A DNA stretch of 64,000 bases from Isoetes taiwanensis (lineage: Eukaryota; Streptophyta; Lycopodiopsida; Isoetales; Isoetaceae): contig JAJEKV010000027.1 in assembly GCA_021234155.1 (NCBI GenBank), forward strand, positions 15,410,891 through 15,474,890, written 5' to 3'. The position numbers and the translations under genes are program-made. Every line of letters starts with the position of its first letter. Position 1 is the first letter of the stretch. A model generated the notes under the pieces. That model had not been told where the DNA came from. It ran no database searches and worked only from the letters and a program-made list of their open reading frames with translations. Shown piece by piece: positions 34,086 through 46,400 of the stretch.

Positions 34086-34208
34086 TTTTCGCGTAAGCGA
34101 AGGAAAAAAATAATTTTCGCGTAAGCGAAATAGCTAAGCGAAACCCAAATTTTGCTTATGCGAAAAAGATTTCGCATAAACGAAACAGAGGTTTCGCTTA
34201 CCCGAAAA
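34086..34208. repeat. Cluster of five small palindromes (TTTCGC...GCGAAA)
   Basis: Five imperfect palindromes of 16-18 bp follow one another within about 120 bp: ttttcgcgtaagcgaa (34087), the same again (34114), ttttgcttatgcgaaa (34151), tttcgcataaacgaaa (34170) and tttcgcttacccgaaa (34192). Each can fold as a short hairpin. The repeat unit is seen directly; its function is unknown. Confidence 0.8.
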
Positions 34209-34689
34209 GTTTCCGACGTCGAAAATTTTTTTGCCATATTTTTTATGTATTATACTTCAAATTTGTGTCGTATCATTCGAATACGTATTGAGTATAAAAC
34301 ATATACAGTATTGAACCTATCCCTAATATGATATTCCACTTTCTGTACTTATAGCATAGTACTCAAAGGGTGATGTTCTGCCAGCACAAGTGTCCAAAAC
34401 CTCTGGATCCTCGAGTTGGGGTATTGAAAGACCCTCTTCCTCTATAAGCATTCCTTATGTATGGATCACTTTCCATGAAAGCTATTTCCCTAGGTATTTT
34501 CTGAGCAATAAGTGTACACTCCAAGAAACTGACCGACTTTATCATTCTCTCAATAACTTTCAAATCAGGATCATAATATTCATTGGGCCTATTTTTAACA
34601 TTAGTGAGATCCCTTCTTCACATTTACCATCAATGGTTCTGATTGACACTTCTATCCATCCATCCATCCATCCATCTATCTAGTTTGAG

Positions 34690-35165
34690 TAAGTTGATCT
34701 ATCGGGTTAACACTGGAGGTGCTAGTGCGTAACATATGGTATCAGAGCCGAGTCTTGAGTTCAAGTCTCCATGTGAGTGTCAAAAATAAAAATTGCCTCG
34801 TGGGAAATGATGTAAGTCCCATGTGTTCGAGGTCGAGCACTCCGAGAAGGGGAGGAATTGATATGGTCTGGGGGACCATGGAGACCACTCGAGTAAATCT
34901 TGGGGAGGCATCACCTAATTATCACGTATAGAGAGTCAAACCTCAACGTCTAGACGCTTTTGCCCAGTTGGTTGGGGCATGATAATTAAAGTGTCGTATC
35001 AAATGATATCAGAGCCGAGTCTCGAGTTTAAGTCTCCATGAAGCGACCCAAATAAAAAAATTGCCTTATGAGCAAATGATGTAAGTCCTATGTGCCCAAG
35101 GGCAAGCATTTTGAGGGGGGAAGAATTGGTATGGTTTGGGAGCCATGGGACAGCTACACCATTCT
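34690..35165 (+). mobile_element. Two head-to-tail tRNA-like SINE copies
   Basis: The second unit (from about 34945) contains GCCCAGTTGGTTGGGGC at 34962-34978, which fits a tRNA A box. About 70 bp later come ATATCAGAGCCGAG and GAGTTTAAGTCTCC, which fit a B box. The first unit repeats the B-box side (ggtatcagagccgagtctt, gagttcaagtctcc from 34738) but lacks a clear A box. The period is about 267 bp. Both share downstream blocks (aattgcct, atgatgtaagtcc, gaattg.tatggt.tggg). The motif TGGTATCAGAGC is also the primer-binding site of copia elements, so an LTR origin is an alternative. Confidence 0.5.
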
Positions 35166-35247
35166 GAGTATGTGCATAATGAACTGTTGAATTTCATGGT
35201 GAGCAAGATAGGTACCAAGTGCATGGTTTACGTATTCTATATCGTTA

Positions 35248-35274
35248 CTAGAAAATTGCCCATCTTCAGTGGGC
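35248..35274 (-). mobile_element. Helitron-type 3' terminus
   Basis: Read on the minus strand, a GCCCA/TGGGC hairpin (35258-35274) is followed after a short spacer by CTAG and then T. This is the 3' signature of plant Helitrons (hairpin 8-12 bp before CTRR, insertion before T). No helicase gene and no 5' end were identified. Confidence 0.45.
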
Positions 35275-37447
35275 GTTCCATGTGATTGCACATGAAGAGT
35301 ATGGTATTAGTTATATCTCATATATTATGCCATGTTAAATAGTGAAAATTTCCCATATATTCTTGTGCAGAGTATACTTAATGTGTGTGGTATTTTGGTT
35401 GTAACACACTCTGTCTCCTACCACAACACGAAGAATGTCTGTTAGTGCAAGGCGCTTGCTTGGAGTGGTATATAGTTTGTGCAATCTTTTATGTCGTAAA
35501 CTACTTCCTTTTATCTTCCTCGACATCTTGTCAAATATTCTATGGACATTGTCAAGATTTCTAGTTTTCGCATACTCTTAAGAGCCATAGTGATTACTTC
35601 AAGTTCATCCAAATGCTATGTCATTGGCAATGCTGTTTAAATACTCACAAAAGTTACTTTGTCTACCCACTTGCAAGCTTACTACAACCCATCGAAAAGT
35701 GAGCATTGAGCAAGCATCATATCTGGACAAAAAGTACTTATTAAAACTATTGCTATCCTAAGAGCCATAGGGGATTACTCCAAGTTCATCCAAATGCTAT
35801 GTCAATGCTACAAAAACACGGATACCTAACATGCCACATGGCAGAATCTAAGCCGTCGACAAAAGCGGATGGGCAAACGGACAAAACTAGGTCGTCAGGC
35901 GAGGTGAGGGGACATTAGAACAATCCCAGTCGTCGATCGGGCGGACAGATAAACACCACGGTTTTATAATATAGGCTTCTAGGTTTTTTCCCAACTGTTT
36001 TTCTTGAAGATATCAAAACTCTGAAGGTAAAGTTTGTCTAATCTTTGCTTTTTCAACAAAAAATCCACGTGAATTGTGTACAGTCATCAACAATGACTAT
36101 AAACCAAAGTGCTCCTCCCAATGAAAGTACATATGTGGAGCATAAATTCATATAAACTAATATGTTAATGGAAAGTCTGCTCTATCTTCAAGTTTATTTT
36201 TATCAATAAGCTTCTAATCATTGCACGTTGAACTACTCCAAGATTATTCTAATGTGTTGCTCAGAAAGATTGCCACAACAAACTTTCTAAGAAGCAAATT
36301 AACATCTATTGTCCAAGCACAAGAAGAAGCTCGTCAACAAATATATACCATGTAGAAGACAAGAATTGAAGCAATTATATTTTTATTGCAATCTCTTAAA
36401 ATGATGTTATCACATTTTAGGTTCCCACAACATGCTCAACAAAACCACCATGGTGATTCATTCAGGTGTTTTCATGTGGTTTGATAACTACGTCTGTGTC
36501 AGCTCGTAGTTCCTTTGCAAATACATGCGTTAAATGCAGCAAGAAATCATGTTATAAGCAGATCTAACTTCCATAATCTTGTGTCAGCTCGTAGTTCCTT
36601 TGCAAATACATGCGTTAAATGCAGCAAGAAATCATGTTATAAGCAGATCTAACTTCCATAATCTTTTTTTTCACAGGTTTGGCACTGGCTTTTGTTGCAT
36701 GCAAGACAGGTATTCTACGATTTCTGTCTATTCAAGACGAATGTTGGAGATTCTGTTGCTTATGCAGCTATGGAGGCTATGCAGCATTTTATTCAATGCC
36801 ATTCTATATGATAGTGCTTCTGAGATTGCTGCAGCACTGAAGAAACTAGAAGAAGATTTGTCATATGAAGATTGTGTTGTGGAAGTTTACTTTCCTTGAT
36901 GGCAGACTCTGTAAACTGATTGATCTGATACTTTGAACATATTTTTTTTAACCTAATTCTCACTATGGAATGCTTTCTAAGTTGTCTGTAATTGTTGTAT
37001 AAATACACAATCCCTTAAAATATACGCTGGACATATGGAGGACAGTTGACGTCTATCCAAGCAAAAATACTAGAAATAATCTAGGACAGAAATCAGGTGA
37101 AATTCCCTGCCCATGCCTATTACGATATATTATGATGACACTGTTGTGCTTTGTGTGCTTGCAGATTTGTATCCATCCAATGGAGGCAAATTCAATCTTT
37201 ATCTTTATATTTTATACAAAATGTAGTTTTGCTGTATGATCGAAAACAAGTTCCAAAAATTCAAGGCAGACTAGCGATTTTCAAAAATTGGTGTTCATCG
37301 TTTCTACATAAATTTCAAGACTATTCGGTCTTCAATCTTGTTGTATATCATCATTGCAGCCTTGACTGCCCGCCCTGGTTTCCTATGGGGGCTCCTTACA
37401 TTATCCGATGGACACCCTCCTATATTATCCTTACGAACAATCATATC
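35275..37447. other. Intergenic region with an 85-bp tandem duplication
   Basis: A perfect-looking tandem duplication with unit 85 bp occupies 36496-36580 and 36581-36665 (gtgtcagctcgtagttcctt, acatgcgttaaatgcagc). An open frame at 36579-36899 crosses it and has no recognised domain. The last few hundred bases are the 3' flank of the CAT gene. Confidence 0.5.
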
Positions 37448-40400
37448 TTATATAGAACTTTGAGATTCCTCTAATTTCATACCATGATGCATTCCATAAA
37501 ATATATATACCAGGGAACCAAGCAGCAGCCAGAAGGAGACTCGTATCCATGTCACACTCCTAAAAAGAACCCTGTAATGTGAGTACTCACAAACAGATGA
37601 AAGAGAATTGAAGCACATCTTAATCTCATAGTGCCTATGGGCTCTCTTTTTTTCAATCCACTAACGTACCCAATGTTGACCAGCAAATATATGTTTACCA
37701 AAATTGTGATTGCTGGAAGCAGGGGAACCATGGGGCATAAAAATCCTACAGTCCAAAAAGAAGTTATGTATTTAAAAAAGTTAAGGTGTAATACATTCCA
37801 ACATATAGTGTAAATATGTAGATACCTCCTGAGTATCCAATGTTTAGGTGACTTTCAGCTTCCTTAGATCTTATAAGTGTGCCTAATCCAAGCAGAAAAG
37901 AGGCCAGACCAAAAATACCAAGGATGACACGAAGTGCTCTGAAGACAACCAATTAGAACTAGCTTCTTTGTTGGAAACAAATAGATTTCAAATCAGAATA
38001 AAGAAGAGAGCAATTGTGATCTATGGGATTCTGTTGTTAGAACGACTCTTACATAAACGAGGTGCACGAAAATCTGAAATTTACCTGGGAAACAATTTGA
38101 TAGATGCAGCTAAGCTTGAAATAAAAGCTCCACTTAAAATAGCTATGATGCCAAGTGTAGCAGCAGTGCATCGGTTTGGATTCTCACATACTGCTGCATA
38201 AATAGAGACCACCTTTTCCCATGAGTAACGGAGCCTCTACTACAGGCAATCATCAAAACTAAATCCACAATCAGGTGGCCATTAGATTCAGAATGACCTT
38301 GCCATAAAATTGACAAAAACACAAGGTAAAGATCAAGTGAAAAGGGAGTAAGATGGTTTGTTCTATATCTGCAGATTTGGCGGATACTCCCATGTAACAC
38401 TCTGAATGTGGGGCTCCTGGCATTTGATGTTAAAATGGATTTTGTGCTGACATGACACCCTGCACCAACCCACTCTTAAGCCACAGCCATATTGTTGTCG
38501 TCTTCCTCTCAAGACCGAATGAGTCCAAGCCTATCGTGGAGTACAAGCCTATCCTTGGAGTACAGAGACTGAATGACGGTTATAGGCTCGACGAAGAGAG
38601 ACAGCATACTTAATATGCTTTGGGCACACATGAAAAGGGAAGAGCAATTTTTTTGCATCCACTCATTTAACGACAACAATGCTATATGCATCATCCTAGT
38701 CAATCAGCTCCCGGGGTTCCTATGAATATCATCAAAAAAGTAACCTGGATCTTGTTAAGAAAAGCACAAAAGATCTATTTTCTTGGTGTTATTGCTGCTA
38801 TCCAAAAGAAGAACGTACTTTCTTCTGTGTAGGCCAGGCTGTCGCTTAATAAATGGCAGGTTAGAGCATTCTTTTCATCTTATTTTTGTTGAGTGAAATG
38901 AAGTCGTTTTGAAATTCAAGAAAGGAGAGAAAGATAGAGCAAACATATTCCAGATTAACAATTTAGATACAAATTCTATTAGACAATTTGTACCAAAATC
39001 TGATGAAAGCAATGATGTTGTGCAGTTCTGGCCTTCATTAGAATGGTCGCCAATAGGTGGTAGGTATCTTACTAGAAGAACACATACAGCAACAGTTGTA
39101 AAAGCCAATAGCGTACCAACACTCACCTACAGTAACCAGAAATTTGATGAGAAGGTAAGATGATCGAGCATTATTTTGCATTAAATAAACCAAGCCCCAA
39201 AATACACAAGTTCTACTATCCCTGCTAACCAGAGATGTAACACTATTGCCAACAGGACTCACATCTAAAAGTATTTGCAATACAAACACCTGAAGAAGTG
39301 GTCATGCCTATAAAAGATCCATCTCATAGACGTCCAAACAATTATGCTGACTCATCTAACAATTGCTGGTGCCATGGCACCGGATGACATGAAATTTAGT
39401 TGATAGCATGTCCTACATATAAATCCCACCTCATTAAGTTGATCTTCGTTAATTCCTTTGCGTGCTCCTAGCTACATATCAGAGTAGAGTTGACATGCTT
39501 TTGTTTCCCTTCTTTTTATCATTTCAAGGGTATTGAGCCTGTTCTGTTGATATAGAGAATTTCTGCATGTAAGATTAATTGTTTATGTGAATTCTCGGCT
39601 GCTTTCCGTCATAGAACCTGTGTTTTCCACCATTTTGTATTGGCTCAACATGATAGCAGAGTTGAGTAGGTTTTTGAAGGTTCTCTCACCCGATCATGCA
39701 AATTGGCCTACATGCTTTCTTATTTTCAGAACAGAAATCAGTGTGAACTTGGGGAAGCTCTTCGGACCAGATTTATAATCTGATCAGCATAAGGGTTTGC
39801 TTGATTGTGATTCCTGACTAGTTCTTGCATCTTCTTGGATAGAATCAGCTAGTTATTGTACCAAACATAGGAGTTTGTTATTCTTGCGATCATGGACACC
39901 CATATCCTATGAAGTTGTATTTTGCTCTCCCGTACACGAATTTAGCTATTCACTGCTTGCTGTATCCCTCTTGTTTCTTGCCTTGTACCTTTTGATTCTT
40001 GCCTATGATCACAACATGCCTATGATGTGATGGTAGCCATACTGAACAACTGTATCTGGCAAAAACTATGCCAAAATTAATTCTATAGACTGATCTCACC
40101 AGCCTGACAGTGAAGATGAGCATATGTACTAGCTATTTGTATTTGCATAACAAAAATAATCAATATACCATCCAACTCATGCAACTATGCCTAAAATATT
40201 GGTGCTGGATGACTAGATATGTGCTCATATGGCAATTAATTTGTATCTCTACATTTTTTCCACTATTACTACAAAGAAATGATAATATGATTTTGGCAAC
40301 TTATTGATGGACAAGCAGAGGGGCATTACCAATTCTGACAGTTCCTCTATATCCAATACAAATGATATAGCAGCACCAATAAATCCAGGGATCAGCGTGC

Positions 40401-43400
40401 TATATATAGGAACTGCTGTACGCCTGTTGATGATTCCAAAAATAGATGGGAGCAAACCATCTTGTGACATAGTCATTAATATTCTGGGCTGCACAAGAAA
40501 GCAAATCAGACAATCTAACTTCAAAAAGACAAGGGAAAAATCAAGTATTAATAAAATAGATCAACAACCTGAGGAATGAAAGATCCTAAAAGGGTTGACA
40601 GCATAGCTGCTAGTGCTCCTACCGCTTCGAGGTACCTATAGGCATTCTTTATAAATAACCAATATGATCAAGAAAGGAAAAGCATATGCAGAATATTACA
40701 TGGCCCACTTCATGCCGTATGCTGAAAAAGCACTTGACAGTGGCGTATCAATATTTATCTGATCAAAGGGGACGATGCCTACTAACATAACCGAAACCAG
40801 AGTATATAAGGTGATGCATATAAGGAGAGAACCAGCAATGCCAAAGGGCAAATCACGTTTTGGATTTTTCACCTGCAAATCAGAAGACCTTATAAAGTCG
40901 CCAATAACATCTAGAAATGTAGTTAAAATCTCTTGCCTCTTCGGCAGTGCTAGCAATTGCATCAAACCCAATGTATGAAAAGAAAAGCGTTGCAGATCCT
41001 TTGAAAACTCCTTCAATTCCATAAGGAAAGTACCTGCAATACAATCCATGTCTCTATTATGCTTGGAAAGAGTCTAAGCTGCATTTAAGGCAGAAATAAG
41101 AAGCAGCCGTGTCCACTCAACAGAGATGGCTTCCCTTTTGCATCCATGAATTCATGTTATAGAAATTATAAAATCTTGAATTAGTTATATAACAGCAAAG
41201 GAAATGCACATAGCCATTGCATTCAGTTAGAAATAAAATGAACAAAACCAGTTATATCTCAAAAGCAGCACGCATTTATGCATTATGTAAGACAAATTAA
41301 TTGAAAAGTTCCAAAAGCCTAAGGTTAAACTTTAGATGGAATACCCAAGTATCTTATCATCAATTAGGAACTGCTGACTACTATACAACAAAATTTTGAA
41401 GGGACGAGAGGAGAGACATGAGACAGAAAACATCCCCTTTGTTACATCACGTACAATATCAACTTGCCGAATTTAGACATACAGACTTGCCAATTCATGA
41501 TAAGCATATCAATCTGGACTCCTGGAGCCTTAAACTTAAATCATATGACTATAGACTTGTATAACAGAATAGACATGCATTTTTACTCATTACTACTCTA
41601 ACATACACCCCTGTAACCGAAAGGAGTTGCGGTGTGAAATTAAGGCTGGGCTAAGGCTCGGCTAATCTGATGCAGATTATCCTGGCTGCATAGATGATCG
41701 ACATTCTACAGAAGGTTATGTCGCTATTATAGTTGGAGTAAGAAACGCTCAACTGAAGCTGAATAGAAGGCACCTGCAGTAGTTGCATGTGAAGCAATCT
41801 GGATTTATAAACCGTCATACGATCTAGGCCTCAGAAAAAGATAGCAGCATAGTAATATATTGAGAGAAATTGAGCATAACACAGCTAGTGAATAGTCATG
41901 TGTTTCATGCATGGAGTAAACATGAGGACCAAAACCATTTCATTTGAGTAGTGCTCAATGGAACAGTTGATCTTGTTTTATGCAGGATATAGAAGCAGCC
42001 AGCAGATATTTTAAAAGGACATTTCTCAAAAGAGACAAATTTGGAAAATTCACACATCATTAAGGGGATCCATCTCTGGCACTTTCAAACTAGTCCTTTA
42101 GAAGAATCTTTGTTACATTGTCTGCTGGCTGCTCATTTATCCTGCAACAAACAAGTTCGATTGTTCCATCAAGTACTGAAATTTAAATATATTAATTTTA
42201 CTGTAGCTCAGTAAACAACTGCCCGCTGTTCTCATTCTCTGTTTTCTCTCTTCCTGTTCTCTGTCACCAATCTCTACCAAATTTTGCTGCACCTCAAACT
42301 GGTCGGCAACACCAAATTTGACAAAACTTAGCAAATTAGCACAAAAGGTCACCAACTTGTGAAATGGAAGTTGGAAATTCAATGTTGTTCAATTACAACC
42401 TGACCATACTTTTTAATCCGCATCCCCTGATAGATCAGAGAGAAGACATAATCTTTAATACGAGTAGAAGATCTGCTTGCCAGTTCAGACATCGACACTT
42501 GCCAGCTATTGAGAAGTATATTACTCTGGGGAACCTGAATCATATGACCATAAACTTTGTAACAAAACACACATACAGTGTATTATCTGGGGCCTCTAAC
42601 TTAAACCATATGACCATAAACTTGTATAACAAAAACACATATACAGTGTTTATCTGGGGGCTCTGACTTGAGCCATATAAACTTGTATAACAAATATTCC
42701 ATGGTCAGGCTTTTTTGGTTATCTGGGAGTTTTTGCCAAGGGAACATGCATTACAATAGAAATCCACGTCTCATGATGTGAGCAAGCCTTACCGTAGCTT
42801 TTCACCTTACCGGTTTGCCGCAACTCTCCAGATCTCTTATGTTGGTAAACTAATGGTAAATTGATCCTTGCTTTTGATATAAAAGCAACAACCAGACGAG
42901 TTAAAATCTTATGGAAACATACACTTCTTCCCCCAGTAAGCCCAAACCAGTTAATTGATGGACATACTTAGAGCTTAACATAGTGAAGAACCTTCCTATC
43001 AATCTGCTAAGAACGCAGTTTGTCAATTAACTCCAAAGCTGCCCTGAAATTTTTCAAAAGCTGGCCCGGAAATTTTCAAATTGTTCAAAAACTTGCCCAG
43101 ACCCTGATAAAGACATCCTGGCTTTCCAAGAATCTTTTCTCCACTTTGCTCAGCTTTAAGAAAAACCTCCTGCCACTTCATAGTGAAACTTTGTGAGAAT
43201 TTGAATTCGCTTGCAAGAGCTCCTCTGGATCTGGTCCTTTTTCCAGTCAGATTGGCTCAGACAGCTACCATGTTGAATTTTAATCTGAGGAAAGAGAGGA
43301 ACACAAAGAGAGACAAAAGCATGAATGATATGAAGCTGTAAAGTCATATTTGGGATCTCAATAGCATAATACAAATGAAGTTTCATTTTGCATTTGGAAA

Positions 43401-46400
43401 GACTGTTTTTTCGACTGTGCCAAAAGAAAATTCCTTCAGTAACCTTGATTAAGAAGTTATCCAGCCACTCATAATTACGCATATGATACAATTTCTATGG
43501 GTTATCCCTGAAGGGCAAAGAGTGTTAAATAACATAACTTCTATTTTGCATTTCAAGCTGTTTATGGTCTTGTGGAGATGAAGAGATCAGCATGACATCA
43601 TCTGCACAAAGAAGTATGCATTCCTGGAGTCGAGACAAAAGTTTCAATTCGTCTAATCTAAATAGAAACGAAGATAAAATAACCATAGACTCATGAAACC
43701 ATTTGGTCCCATGTAGAGATATACATGCATAAACCAGCTTGTTTGAAATGGCTCCTTTCTCAGGACTGTGTTGAGGGATTTCTGGAGAAAGAACTTAACA
43801 ACATTTCTATTACATCCGTTATCCAAAAAAATCTTGCATTTCCTCCTCATGTTGGCCCAGTCATTTCCAACTTAAAGATAGCCAAATCCCTGAAATTTTG
43901 TAACTTCTTACGATATTGTGTTCTGTCCATCGAAACATCCATAAAAAGTTTCTAGAGTATGACAAACAACTGGAAGCCTGGTGCATGTGAACTACTATAG
44001 TCCACGCTTACTTCAGGGGCATGTCACAATATAGGCAGCCAATTGTGTGGGTCACTGGGAGAACAACAAAATGCTGACATAAACTTCCCATCTAAGCTTA
44101 CTTACATAACATATGAATGCGTAGGAACTTTTTCGAGGTGCAAAAAGTCTCACCCTGTGTCGAGATTGTATCCTTGCCAACCAGTTTTCGCACCAATCCA
44201 TCCGCCCAGAATGATGACTAAAAGGAGAACACCAACGAGTCCACTTGTGATAAAGGATTGCGTCCCTGCACTCTGTGCACAAAAGTTATAGAGACAACCT
44301 TATGCTACATTACAGAGAATTTGAGTACAACCCAACTCTTTCATTCCCAAGCAAAGCAGCCCCGACACAAGGATAACTAGAATACCAGCACATGGGTCAA
44401 TAATAATTCCTGTTCCAAAAATGGGTCTACGAACCAGCCATTGTGGCAGCTTCTCTGCCCCGCCAACCAAAAGCGCCTAGTCATAAATATGCCCGAAACT
44501 TAGATGTACAAATTTATCTCACCAAAATGAAAATAAAAAGATATTCTAAAGGTCTGACAATGCAATGAAATTTATAATGAATTGTGCATCACAGGCAATC
44601 AAGGAAAATTCGTTCACATGCTCTGTATAATTCTTCTACATCCTGCAGGCTTTGGGATATCTCACTCACAGACTTCTAGAAGAGAGGCTTGGCAGAGCTT
44701 GCTGTCACTCTCTTATGGTGGTTAACGCGGACATGTATGGATTTTAAAGAGGGTCTGACCGTCTGATAAAGGTTTTACATCAATTATTTCAAGTAGGCGA
44801 CCTCTCATATGGCGCAAGTTACTTTCGGCAAATTTTTGGACAAGGGCTGCTAAGTCTGAAACCACAAAATATACCCAATATGGTAGATTTGGTGAATGGA
44901 TATCAAAGCTTGCATCTTGTGGGTGTTTTGGTTCCGGCATTAGGCAAGTCTTGGGTGCACAACTCTTGACATCTGCCTACAATATTCAGAAAGATATCCA
45001 TCCGTCATTTGAAACTATAGCTTCTGAGTTGTTAAGTTTATCCTTTTGCCTAGGAGTGGAATTGGAGGAAGTTTTAAACCTTGTTTCGGAGTCTGAGTCT
45101 GAGATTAAGGTTGGGAATGTTGATCGAAATCTCACAAAGGGTGCCATTTTCTATTTGAATTTCAGAAAAATTTTAATCCAACAAGTGAAATTTTCCGTCT
45201 CCATTATCTAATTGGGCAATCTGTCCATAACCAATCATGCCAACTTCTTTTGGAAGCCTTTACTTATGTAAGAAGTGTGCCAGCATAACAACTGGAAGTT
45301 TTGTATTGGAATTTCTGAAACACATGCAGTTGCTGAAACATTGCTGTTCTGTAGAAGCAAGTTTAGGTCAGAGAGAATTTCTGCTTAACATAATGTACAA
45401 GCTTTTGCTAGTTGACAAAAGTTCAGTGCTTTGTCAGAATAATCCTTCTTTTCATTTCTTCATTTAGTCGTCCTTTTTCTTTTTAGAATTTGGCAACACT
45501 CATGGGCTCAATTCAAAAGACTATGTTACAACACTGAGCCAGAAATGCAAAGCTCTGTTACTTGTTCCATTCCTTGCAATTGTTAGTGATGAAGTACGTG
45601 GTCGTCTTGTTGAAACTAACTTCCCTCAGGGTCAAATCTTAGAGCAAATTGCAGCTGTTGGACGCTCTACTTAAATGTATCACTGCAGCTTCTAAAATTG
45701 GGTTCCTGGAAGTTCTTTTCCCTTTGCTGCAAAATCCGAGAAAAATTACCTTCAAACCAGTTGTTCAGGCATTGAAAGATATTGCTGGCAACATTGAAGA
45801 GACTTTGCCTGCTTTTACAATGTGTCTACAACTATTACATGACTCTTCAAAACTTCCAAGACTAAGAAGATCTGTAATTGATCATTTCTTTGCATCTTTA
45901 GTACATTCTTCATCCATTGAATTTGTTGTAATGTGGTATGCTGAGCACATTGGTCATATTGTGGATTTGATTTCATGTCTATAGATCATGATGCGATGGA
46001 CAGAGAAAGTGAAGAAGAAGAGATTCAAGTTAGGATTCTCATTATACCATCATAGATGTTCTATTTATGAAGGTTGACGGGCAAATTATAAAAGAGAAGC
46101 TCAGTCCGCTTGTTTCTAATCAGCAGCTTATGAAACTGGCATCAAGCGAATCTCCTGCAAAAAATGATCCTGTACTGTATCGATTTCCAGAGAATGTTAT
46201 TCTTTGGCGGGATTTACATGTTTCTGCATATAGTTGCCTTGCATCTGTGATGATGAGAACACAGGAGCAAGAAAAACTGTTTACTATTCTCTTTAAAGAT
46301 TATGCTGGTAATCCGCTGTGGCAACATTTGATTGACTGTACAAAGGTGTATAAGAAATTTCCAGTTGAGACTTCTCAGTCTCAGATGTTTAGTGACATTG

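Noticed and set aside
34363-34563. 66-codon minus-strand frame
   Set aside because: Plausible composition but no recognisable domain and no confirmed splice sites.
36579-36899. 106-codon frame
   Set aside because: It starts within the 85-bp duplication and has no domain; kept only as part of the intergenic entry.
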